A DNA stretch of 64,000 nucleotides from contig NC_088112.1 of NCBI RefSeq assembly GCF_036370855.1, forward strand, positions 17,042,469 to 17,106,468. The letters run 5' to 3'. The notes below the pieces were generated by a model that worked only from the letters and a program-made list of their open reading frames with translations, had not been told where the DNA came from and made no database searches. Positions within the stretch are counted from its first letter, which is position 1. Each line of letters starts with the position of its first letter. The DNA is from Dromaius novaehollandiae. Taxonomy: Eukaryota; Chordata; Aves; Casuariiformes; Dromaiidae. A program made the translations under genes and the position numbers. This document shows, piece by piece, positions 1 through 9,500 of the stretch.

Positions 1-880
1 CATTCAGATTCTCTATGCCTGTGTAGAGCACAGAACCAGAGTGCCAATAGTCCCCTTCCCTTTCGTGTCAGCAGGATGGCATGGCTGTGATTTCCATGGG
101 AAAAAGAAGCACAAAACTGGACCAGCTTCAGCCAAGCTGGCTCAGGGATATGGAATTGAAAACTGCATGTGGCAAGTAATTCCCTGACTTCTGGCATCTT
201 CCTAAGTTGCCAGGAGTCTGAGCATCTTTAAGTAGGTGTCAGGACTCAGGGAAGCGGGACAGCCAACAGGGTACAGGTTGGGCTAAATTCTCCTGCTCTG
301 GTTCTAAACTGTGTTGTTCCCTTGACGGAAGGAAAGCTGCATGTCCCCAGTGCTGCTAGGGCTCCTGCCTGGATTCACACGGGTGGAAGGTGACAGACAG
401 CAAAGCAAAATTCAGGCCGCTCTCTTGTCAATGTGCATCTTTAGGACCCAGATTCCCTTGTTCCCAGTGCTTCACAGACAGTTCTCTGCCTGGAAACACA
501 GCTCCAACTGAGAGAAAGCCTAAGAAAGATGTTTATAAATTAAATAACAGATGAAAACAGAATTCTGAAGTGGCTACAAGTCCTCATCCATATTAAAAAT
601 CTACTGGCAAACCTGCACACTTGCAGGACACTGGCAGGATTCCTCAACAGAGCAGGGACAGAGGCATCCAAGCGCTCTGGCTGGCAGTCAAGGCTCACGA
701 TCAGTCAGGACAGCTGCACCTTGTCTTTAGGTTCAGCTGTAAATTGTTCATGAGCATCACTGGGGAGAAGGGTTACTTCACTAGAGCCGCTGTTAAAAAT
801 CCCCTGCTTCCCTCAGGGGAAAGCACTGGATTGACATCTGATTTTGAACACTGAAACCATTCAACTCCACAGAAGAGTGT
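1..880. other. no recognisable gene
   Basis: I see no recognisable coding exon on either strand; open frames are short and unlike known proteins. The stretch may belong to the 3' UTR or downstream flank of a gene lying to the left. A TTTATT at 881-886 would be an AATAAA if read on the - strand, so the orientation of any transcript here is not certain. Confidence 0.4.
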
Positions 881-1727
881 TTTATTTTCTCTATTTTGTA
901 CCATCTTGGTTGGGGGGGGAATCAGTTCCCATTGTATCCGCATCAACAGCATTGCATGAACAATACAGCCATAATGTGAGCAAATGCTGACTCCTCTTCA
1001 GACACTCCTCATGATGAAGAACCGTTGTAGTGTGGGAGAGTGGGGAGTTGTTGAGACAATTGCACTCTCCCTCTTTTAAAAGTATAGTAAGATTTGAGTG
1101 TACAAACCTGATACTCTTTCCCACATTATTGCTACCATATGTGATTACTGAAACTACCAAAGCTTTAAAGTAATCACACTTTACATTATTTCTGGCACTT
1201 TTTTTACATTCTTCAGATAAGCCTGAGCATGAAATGAAGCTGGTCTGCTTTGGTTTTGAGATGCAAGGCAACACTATTGTCTGTCCTCCCACAGCAACAA
1301 GAGACTATTTCAACTTTTAAAACCCAGGGTTCGATATTTGTGCCTGTTCCGTTCACAACGCATTCACTGTTTTGTTTGGGCTTTTTACTGGAACTCAGCA
1401 TTGAAGCTAAGCTATTTATCATCATCCTGTTTTAAAATGACTGTTCCCGGTCTACCTACAGTCTCATTTTTCCTTACGATTTATTGGTGTTGAGGTCCTT
1501 CCTCTCGCATGACAGCAAAGTGTTTGAGCAACATCGGTCCCCTACTTGCAAACACACATGCATACACGAACATCTCTGAAGAAAAACCTGTGTGTCAAGT
1601 AACACTTCATTTATACTGCAATACTTTAACCTGGTACCTGTTGTTGCTACAGCAGCATTCAATGTTTTGGTGGGCTGCCTTTGATGCAAGTAGGTTACTA
1701 TGGGTTATGTGTGAATACAAAAGTGTG

Positions 1728-1746
1728 GTGTGTGTGTGTGTGTGTG
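1728..1746. repeat. (GT)n microsatellite
   Basis: A pure GT/TG run of 19 bases, followed by degenerate G/T-rich sequence to about 1790. Confidence 0.9.
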
Positions 1747-1967
1747 AGTGAGTGTTTTGTGGGTGAGAGTTTTTGGGTGTTTGCATGTGTGAGTTTCTCT
1801 TACCGACGCGTGTATGTGAGTTTTTATAACTCGCCTTGAGTCTCGTCTCTGGAAGTTCGTGGTTATGTATCAAACCAGTTAGAACACTGCTTTCTTTCCT
1901 CTTCTCCTATAGTACTTGTTACCCTTTGTCATTAAGAGTTTTGTTGTAATATCTAAATGTGAAAATG

Positions 1968-1973
1968 AATAAA
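1968..1973 (+). promoter_or_regulatory. polyadenylation signal AATAAA
   Basis: A canonical hexamer, with cleavage expected about 10-25 bases downstream. It closes the candidate 3' UTR that precedes the first CpG-rich patch. Confidence 0.5.
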
Positions 1974-2380
1974 GTCATAACTTGCACCTGCCCTCTCGTG
2001 TCTGGAGGCTGCCGCTGCCTGCAGGTCCGCAGCGCTGCTCCGCACCAGGCCCGGCCCCGAGCCCTGCCTCCAAAGGCAACTCCAAGCAATTAGCACATTT
2101 TGGTTTTACTACGTTTACTTTTGTGCCCCTTTGCGTTTCCCACATCCTCTAGGAAACAGCTGGGCTTTGTGGCATTTCCATCCAGGATGAAGTTCAGCCT
2201 TTTCTCATGACAGAGCCGGACACGCTTTGGTTCAGCTTGCTGACAGGAGCCGGCGGCCCCGCGTCCAAGCCCTTCACCCCACAGCCGCCTCCGCTGGCCT
2301 GCTCCTCTCCCCCCCCCGGCCTCTGCTGGCCATGCGGGCCCAGTTTCTGCCTAGCCAAAGGCCGCCCGGACGGCTCCCCA

Positions 2381-2515
2381 CACCCCTCTCGCCTTCTGTG
2401 TCCCTCAAATGTCCCCCTGCACCCCTCTCACCCTCCAACCCCCCAAATGGCTCCCCGCGCCCCTCACTCTGCATCCCCCCGCGCCCCTCTCACCCTTCGA
2501 CCCCCTAAACGTCCC
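2381..2515. repeat. C-rich degenerate minisatellite
   Basis: Imperfect units of about 36-40 bases recur, each beginning CCCCTCTC or CCCCTCAC and ending in a C-run with AAATG or AAACG. Three to four degenerate copies can be followed. The G-rich complement could form quadruplexes. Confidence 0.6.
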
Positions 2516-2660
2516 CAGTCCCTCCTCAAAGGGCCCCCAGCTCGGCCCCCGGCAGTTTGGGGCCCGCCGCCAGCGCCGCCGCCTCAGGGCTCCGCGGCAC
2601 CCCCCTAGGTGGCGCCCTCGGCGCGGCGGCCGCGGGCCGGGGCAGAGGCGCGGGCGGGAA

Positions 2661-2740
2661 GATGGCGGCGGGGCCGCGCGTGGGGGGCTGAGGGCGGGGA
2701 GATGGTGGCGGGGCCGTGCGTGGGGGGCTGAGGGCGGGGA
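2661..2740. repeat. 40-bp tandem duplication, two copies
   Basis: Copies 2661-2700 and 2701-2740 are identical except for two C-to-T changes, at the seventh positions of the first two ten-base blocks. Both changes remove a CpG in the second copy, as expected of methylation-driven decay after a recent duplication. Confidence 0.9.
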
Positions 2741-2887
2741 GGGGGCGGTGGAAGAAGTGAAAGCTGCTGGCGGGCGGGCGGGGCTGAGGCCGGCGTGAGC
2801 GTCGGGGAGGGTTGAAGGAAATGTGCTGCACCCAGGCCCCGAAGAGCACCGGCAGTGAAACGTAAATGGATATATGAGCATTTCCTT

Positions 2888-2911
2888 AAAAAAAAAAAAA
2901 AAAAAAAAAAA
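2888..2911 (+). repeat. poly(A) run, 24 bases
   Basis: Uninterrupted adenines at the 3' edge of the CpG-rich patch. No polyadenylation hexamer precedes it closely enough to call a retrocopy tail. Confidence 0.9.
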
Positions 2912-4429
2912 CAGGAGCCAGGCTGAAAGGTGCCCATTTCGCGGTGACACTGCAAAGATCCCAGTGTCATTTGCCAGGTGAAGGAAGGGGCCGGCAGAGG
3001 CGGCTGCCGTGCTGCTGTGCCCCATGCATTGGCATTGGGGGCAATCCCAGCTGGGCCCCAGCCCTCTGCTACCCCAACGATGGTGAAAGCAGTCAAAGCA
3101 CCTTCTAACCTTCCTCTCCCTAGCCAGCAACTTGCCCATTCAGGCAACGTGGATCTTGAAGCTGCTCTGATCATGAAATACCCCATTTTTTATGCACGCT
3201 TTGCCCCTTGTGGCAGTGATGGCGGGGCAGGGAGATAAAGAGCGAAGGGAAGCTGCACGCCTTCGGAGGTGTTTTGACTCCCTGGCTGCTGCCGGGCTGG
3301 GACCAGGTCCAGGAGAACGCCGTCCGCGTTGTACAAGCGACCCACCTGCGTTCCCGGCCAGGAGGTGGGGTGCCGTGCCGCGCCGCGCTCGCAAACGGAC
3401 TCATGCCCAGGAGCCCGTGTGTCTATCCCCGAAGAAACACAATCCACAGGAAGGAGGACCACAGCAGACCCTTTCTTGTGTTCGGCAAAGGGAACTGGGA
3501 GTTGGCTCTCTGGGTCTCTTGACCTGTTGTAACATCACGCCTGTCCTCAGACGATGTTTCACCACCTGGCCAGTAAAAGTTTTGTTCAACCCCAGGGGAT
3601 ATGAGTTATAATCGATGTTTTTGAAAGTGCTTGGAAATCCTTCTGAAAAAAAGTAGACACAGTAATGTAATCTGTAGAGGTACAAGCTCTTTATACCAAG
3701 TGTTCTTCCCTGCACTCTTGCTCACCTCTGTGCAGGGGGGGAGAATCGATGCAGAAACGGGAACTGATACTGAGCATCATAAGAACCACCTCATCCTGAT
3801 ATTCCCCTCACCCCGCCCATGCTTCCTAGGGAAGCGCAAACAGCACTCATGCTCTGTCTGCCCTCCCCGCCGTGCTGCAGCACCCGGCCAGCAGCCAGGC
3901 TGGCACAAGAGCGCTATCAGGCAAGCTCCAGGAGAAGATGACCTTGCAGGAACCTGCTGCACCAGCGCACAGCTGCCTGCCACTTCTGTGCCGCTTCCAC
4001 AGCAACCTCTGGGAATATCCTGGCCCTGAGACGGTAGAGGAAGCTGATGGAGGGCAGCAGCGGGTGCTCCTACTGAACCAGACACACAGGGTGACCCAGT
4101 TTAGCCTAACTTGCTGAGCCAGCTCTTCTCATCCCTGCCTCAGCCCATGCAGAGTCCTCCTTCTGAGGACTGGGCCAGAAAAGAGGCATTCCAGCAGTAA
4201 AGCATATGACTTTGCATCAAGACAATGCAGAACACTTAGTCCTCAAAAATGAAACTACTGTCTGCACTGCAAGAGTGACGGCTCTGAAACATGTTCTGCA
4301 CAGAGCATTATCAGACTTTTGCCATGATCGCACCTGCCAGTTGTCCCCCAGTAGAGGGTGAAAGGTTTGGTGAAATATTGAGGGGCCATTAATGACATGT
4401 GGTTCCTCACCCAGCATTCACCAAGAAGG

Positions 4430-4431
<2 letters not shown>

Positions 4432-4460
<29 letters not shown>
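4432..4460 (+). repeat. poly(A) run, 29 bases
   Basis: Uninterrupted adenines in intergenic DNA. No retrotransposed gene was recognised in the preceding bases. Confidence 0.9.
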
Positions 4461-4462
<2 letters not shown>

Positions 4463-5616
4463 GGAAGCAGAGCACTCAGCTACTGCTTCAGAAACATTTC
4501 CTGGATTGTATTGACATTTCTACAGAGCTTTTCATAAACAGCATCTCGGAGGATTTTACAATGCCACAAGTTGTATGCCTTTAGCAGGCCCCATGGGCCA
4601 ATTCTGCTCACAGAGGCAGGTTTGCAAAGCCCGCTGCTTTCCTTGGAAATGACATGGATATCTCCAAGGGCAGGATTACACCCACTACTTGCAGGTAAAT
4701 GAGATAAATTGAATGCACTTTTACACTATTATCTTGCATGCATATGTGACCAGATGCCTCAAAAACAGATAAGCTACAAAGCCTTCAAAGCCTTCTAAAA
4801 GAGAATCGTTCAATAAGATGCTGAGGTTAAACACCATGCTTATCGCAGGGCCTCCCTGAACAGCTGGTGAAGTCACCAGGGAGACCGTATCTCAGAAGAA
4901 CAACAGCACAGTTATTTGTTCAGAAATTTAGAAAGTATCCTAAACCACAGCCATGCTGAACTTGTTTTCTTTGCCATAAATAATTTTCAGATGACTTGCC
5001 TTCCAAGATCTGGGAAGGCTTTTACATCGTTTTGCTACTTCTCTGGTCATGAAGAGATTCAAAACCTTAAAATTGTGATGTTAGTTAAAGAGATAGTAAT
5101 TCATCAAGTGCTGTTTTGCAGTATGTCATAAGATTAATATTTATTAACAACAGTGAAGATGTCCTGTTTAATTGCTTAAGTAACTCCAAAATGGGAAGCA
5201 GCAGCCAGATCCCAGTATTGTAGCCATGCTGTTCCTGCCTCAACAGCCCTGTTAGCGTTAGTCGGACAGACTGAACATAGGGCCTCCTCTTCTTCACACA
5301 TACAGCACTTTCCCGCCATTTCCAATGTGCTTTTAAACACCCCTCTGTATCTTCCTGACAGCCAACAGCACTCCTGCTCTCAAAGAAGGTGAAGAACAGG
5401 AGCTCCGTACACACAGGCTGTGCACCGGTGCTTACACCTCAACCCCTGAATAAGGAAAAAGTCGCTGCAGCCACGTATTCCTCCTAGACGTCTGTAAAGT
5501 ACCGAAATTGGCCCAGCCGTTACACGCAGGGCTCCTAACAGCACCAGCAGGCCCAACGCACGCCGCTGCTGTCATGGCGGCCCGCCTCCCCGCCGTCCCA
5601 GCCCCCGCCGCGCCCG

Positions 5617-5630
5617 CGGTGACGTCACCG
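5617..5630. promoter_or_regulatory. palindromic cAMP response element
   Basis: CGGTGACGTCACCG is a perfect 14-base palindrome centred on the full CRE TGACGTCA (5620-5627). It lies about 620 bases upstream of the RNF130 start codon and is a strong CREB/ATF-type site by consensus. Confidence 0.7.
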
Positions 5631-5828
5631 GCGGGGAGCCCCGCCCTGCCTCTAGCCCCGCCTCCGCGTAGGCGCGGCCGTCGCGTCGCCGCCGCCGGCG
5701 CCGCCTCTCGCCCTCGTGGCGCTGGGCGGGGCGCGGGGCGCCTGCGCCGTGCGGGGGGAGCGGGCGGGCGGGCGCGCGGGCGGCAGTCGGGGCGCCGGGC
5801 GCGGAGGCGGCGGGCGAGCGAGGCGCGG

Positions 5829-5853
5829 CGCAGCGCAGCGCAGCGCAGCGCAG
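5829..5853. repeat. (CGCAG)5 tandem repeat
   Basis: Five perfect 5-base units within the RNF130 CpG island. Such short GC repeats are prone to length variation. Confidence 0.9.
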
Positions 5854-6084
5854 CGGCGTGAGGACGCGCGGGGCCGGTCGGCCGCCGCGGCGAGGAGCCG
5901 AGCATGGGGCGGCAGCCCGCGGCCGGGGGCAGCGCGGCGCGGCGCCCGCCGCACTAAGGCGGCAGCGGCGAGCCCGAGGCGAGGCGGCGAGGCGCGGCGG
6001 AGGCGGCGGTGGTTGCTCGCGGCGCGGCGAGGGGGCCGCGGCGCCGCCCCCCCTCCCGGGCCCGGCGCGGGCGGGCCGGGCGGC

Positions 6085-6102
6085 ATGAGCCCGGCGCCCT
6101 GA
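6085..6102 (+). other. upstream ORF, 5 codons
   Basis: ATG followed by four sense codons and TGA, upstream of the RNF130 start. It can affect translation only if transcription starts upstream of it, which is likely but not shown. Confidence 0.4.
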
Positions 6103-6143
6103 GGGGCGCGGAGCGGGGCTCGCCGCGCCGCCTGGCTCCTCCC

Positions 6144-6152
6144 ATGGCATGA
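6144..6152 (+). other. minimal upstream ORF overlapping an in-frame upstream ATG
   Basis: ATG GCA TGA in a good context (CCC before, G after). Its stop overlaps a second ATG at 6149 that is in frame with RNF130. Termination here followed by reinitiation at 6149 or 6248 is conceivable. Confidence 0.35.
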
Positions 6153-6247
6153 GCCCCCGCTCGCCTCCCCCCGCCGCCCGCCCTCGGCCTCTCCCCGCTG
6201 CCGGGCTGTCAGATGGGCCCAGCGGCCGCCGGCGCCCAGGGTTGAAG

Positions 6248-6509
6248 ATGAGCCCGCCGCGGCGGGCCGGCCGCCGCTGGGGCCGCCGCTCCTCCGCGCT
6301 GCTCCTGGCGCTCTGGCACTGCTGGCTCTGGCCGGCCGGCGCCGACAACGCGAGCCAGGCGTACTACACGGCCCTCATCAACGTGACGGTGCTGCACCCC
6401 GACCGGCCGGGCCCCACGCTGCTGCGCCTCGACCGCGGCCGCTACGGGCAGGACTCGCCCAAGGTGGAGGTCAAGGGGCTGCTGGTGGCGCCGGTGCCCA
6501 TCAACGGAG
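6248..6509 (+). CDS. RNF130: RNF130 coding exon 1
   Basis: Encodes residues 1-87 plus the first base of Val88. It carries the basic N-terminus, the hydrophobic signal segment and the [15 protein letters not shown] family signature just after the predicted cleavage site. The donor is GTAACG (phase 1). A (adenine) at -3 supports the start context. The exon sits inside the CpG island. Confidence 0.93.
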
Positions 6510-9500
6510 GTAACGGGGGCGCCGGCGGGGGGGCGCGGGGCCGGCGGTCGCTTGCTGGCCGCTGCCGGAGACTTGGCTGTTTCCTGATAAATGTATGCCT
6601 TAGGTTTCATAGGAAACACTGATTTAAAACAAGTGAGAATATTGTCCTGATTCTTCCCTTTCTAAAATGAAACCAATCTCTGCAGTCACAGTAATGCGGT
6701 TCTAATAGTATCTTCTCTGAAAACCCTTCTCAAGATTATCTAAACTGCCATCTTTCAGAAATAGATCACTTGATGGATCACAGTGGTCTCAACCTGTATT
6801 CTGGACAGGAAACCTCCGAAGATAGCATTAAATGAAGTAACATAATCAGTTAAACCTACACTCTAAGTGGTGAGTGCTTAAGAGTTTTTAGAAGAAATGA
6901 TAACACAACTACTGTATTATTAAAAGCTTTTGAGAATTTACCAAATCTTAAGATCAGGAAAATACTTTGATGCTTCTTCAGAACAAAATAGATCCTGCCA
7001 GACAGCCTCTTCTAAGCTTCTAGTATATATGAGGCAGGCTGTGCCTCAGCATGTGCTCACTGGTCTCATTGAAGCTCTGCTTCATCAGCTTTAGGAAGCA
7101 TTAATTAGAACATATTGAAATAGCATGTTTTTTGAGAAGGACAAGGAAGCAAAAAATCTTTCAGCAAGCCATCTGCAAAATAGCTTTTACTTATTTCAAA
7201 TCTTATCTTTACCATTACCTTTCTCAGAAGTTCAACTATCATCAGATATGCTTAGCCTTGTGTTCTTATTTTGCTTCCTGGTATACCTCACTTAACGCCC
7301 TGCCACCACCCCAAAACCGTGTACGAAATCAAGAGGATGTCCTGAAAGTGTTAGGCGTCTAACAAACATTGTTATAGTGAGTGACATTTCTGAGGGCTTT
7401 TAAAACTGCTGCCTTTAAATATATGAAAGGTATCAAAACACTTGATTCCTTTAGTAGTTGCATTATTTATCAAGAAAAAAAAATGTAATTAATTACTTTT
7501 TAATCTGCTGTTATAACTTTTTCTGATCTCTTCCAACGTGGTCTTCGCTAAAGAGTAATTAAAACACTGATAGAGGCTGAGAGGATTTCACTGGAAGCTA
7601 ACAGTGAGAGAGGAGCTGAATGAAACTATCAACAATCCATAAACAGCACTCTTATACATTACTGCTAAGTATAATATGAATAATTCCAGTGAGAAGGCAC
7701 AGTAAGAACCATGAAATTGCAGGTCTCTGAATTATTGCAGCTTTGACATGCTGTAATCATTAAAACTTTGCCATCAATTGTTGAGGAGGTTCAGTTTGTC
7801 AACAGAAGACTGTTAAAGCAAACACTGCAGCAGTTGTCTTCCTTTAAAATTCTTCTGAATTGTTCTATATACGCTGTTATACAGTGTATGTTTTGATTTT
7901 GCCAATACACTTCATATGGTTCAAAAATTTCCTGTAGCAGGAGAGATTGGAATATGTTATGCTTTTAGTTAAGATGTTCTTGAACACTTAAGAATCTTCT
8001 GTTTATATTCTGCTTTTTTATTTCTGGATTGGATAAGAGACAGTGCTGTCTTGTTGTTAGTAACTGGTGTAATACCTTTTTATCAGCCTGTTAATCTTGC
8101 TATAGAACTTGTTTGGAAGATGCATGTTTTTTAATAGCTTTTAACTCAAGTAGCTAGCAGAAGTCTCTACTGTTAGAGCAGTAAATGGTCCGCCTGTTCC
8201 TCAGTTCTTATGTACACCAAGAAGAAAAGGCCTCTGTATCTTTTAGCACCTATGTTTGTAGATTCTTTAGCGCCGAAACTGTTTCGATGTCAGGTATTCA
8301 TCCATTCCTGGAGCATTCCTTGGAATTTCTGTGAATATGGGTGACCTGTTAGCTGGAGCCGACTGGGGCATCCTTGCACTAATGGGCTGAAATGTCCCTA
8401 ATGTCACATCTTGACATGCCACATTAAGATCCCTTACTCATTGCCTGCAGGGGAACAAATGAGTTTAATATTTCAGGATTTCGGGCCAGTGATTTGCTGT
8501 TGAACATGCAGCATTTGTAATAGCACAAGCTGTGATGCACTTCATAGGGTTGTTAGCTTGTGTTCCTGAATATGGCTAGCATTTTATATACTACTTTTTG
8601 AAGTTGCTAGAGTCCCATGTGATTGACCATCCTTCAGTTTTCAGTTCAGAGTAAATTAAATCTCTTTTCCTGTTTCTTTAGCAGAATTTCTTTTCTTAAT
8701 TTTAAGCTTGTTGTCATCTTAATACATGTATTAAAAAACCTGTTTCCGTGTTCTTTTTATAGAACTCTGTATGAAATCGATAGGAGGTCTCAAACCATGT
8801 TCTTCTGGAAGTGACGTGGTAGTAATTCACATGACCATTTCTGACTGTTAGTTATGAAAGTGTAGCTTGAGTGATCTGCCTGTTGGCCACAGGATGTAAA
8901 TACAACGTCTATGTACACACATTTTTCCAAGTGCATTAAATGTACAGCAGCTGCAGTTGCCCTGTTCTCTTCCATTCTTCTATTTCTAGGTCCTTTTCTT
9001 ACTTCCTCTAGCTTGTTAGTCTTTTTTCATGAGTTCAAAATAATTTCTTGTTAGAAGACAGCTTTAAATTGCTTTTAGATGCGGATGCTTATGGATACTG
9101 TAAGATGCTCCTCTTTAATACAATGTTTCTGGTGGTATAGTTCAGGTTTATAGCATCTCTTACTAAGGTTACCCAACATTTCTCCTCCAATTCTTTATTC
9201 AGTTATTTTGTAACTTTGTGAAACTAGCCATTTCAGTCAAAGCTTTTCACACTGGCTACATACATATTCCTGAAAGTGCATGCATATACATAAAAATATA
9301 TATATATATGCACACCATGTAAGCTTTCTACCCTATGCTACTCTAGTGACGTCTGCTTTTAATAAGCATTAGTATCTCCAGCATTTGGAGTTAGGTGCCA
9401 GACAGAAGTCATAGTGCTGACTTTAGCTGTCAGGGATATTCCTCTTGTTATCACAAGTCAAGCTACAAGTCATTGAAAAATCACTTTTAAATGAAGTCTT

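Larger units (their letters stand above)
887..1990 (+). other. candidate 3' UTR tail of an upstream + strand gene
   Basis: This AT-rich non-coding stretch ends in AATAAA at 1968-1973, followed by a T/G-containing downstream segment and then an abrupt change to GC-rich sequence. That is the look of a terminal 3' UTR on the + strand. In mammals the gene upstream of RNF130 in the same orientation is RASGEF1C, then MAPK9, so one of these is the likely owner. That is inference from gene order only, as no coding residue is present here to prove it. Confidence 0.35.
2240..2830. promoter_or_regulatory. CpG-rich patch, possible minor promoter
   Basis: GC content rises sharply, with many CpGs between about 2550 and 2800. 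A YY1-type motif (AAGATGGCGGC) sits at 2659-2669, a motif usually found just downstream of transcription starts. No convincing coding exon follows on either strand. It could be a promoter for a non-coding RNA, an upstream alternative first exon for RNF130, or only a GC-rich repeat cluster. Confidence 0.4.
2831..5559. other. intergenic, no recognisable gene
   Basis: This is the flank upstream of the RNF130 CpG island. It contains two A-runs (2888-2911 and 4432-4460) and a moderately GC-rich patch around 3190-3420. Open frames here are short and resemble no protein I know. Confidence 0.5.
5560..6550 (+). promoter_or_regulatory. RNF130 CpG-island promoter and first exon
   Basis: About 1 kb of very GC-rich, CpG-dense DNA surrounds the RNF130 start codon. 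It contains a palindromic CRE (5617-5630), GGGCGGGG Sp1-type boxes near 5725 and an NRF1-like GCGCCTGCGCC core near 5739. No TATA box is evident, which fits a broad housekeeping-type promoter. The transcription start cannot be placed exactly by eye; it should lie between about 5700 and 6150. Confidence 0.85.

Noticed and set aside
2405-3139. 244-codon - strand open frame
   Set aside because: It runs through the minisatellite, the tandem duplication and the A-run (a phenylalanine string), so it is not a credible protein.
4432-4460. A-run as the tail of a processed pseudogene
   Set aside because: No polyadenylation hexamer or recognisable coding remnant precedes it.
5572-6348. 258-codon - strand open frame over the RNF130 CpG island
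   Set aside because: Its Ala/Arg/Pro-dominated product is what GC-rich DNA gives in every frame, and it overlaps RNF130 exon 1 antisense with no homology I know.
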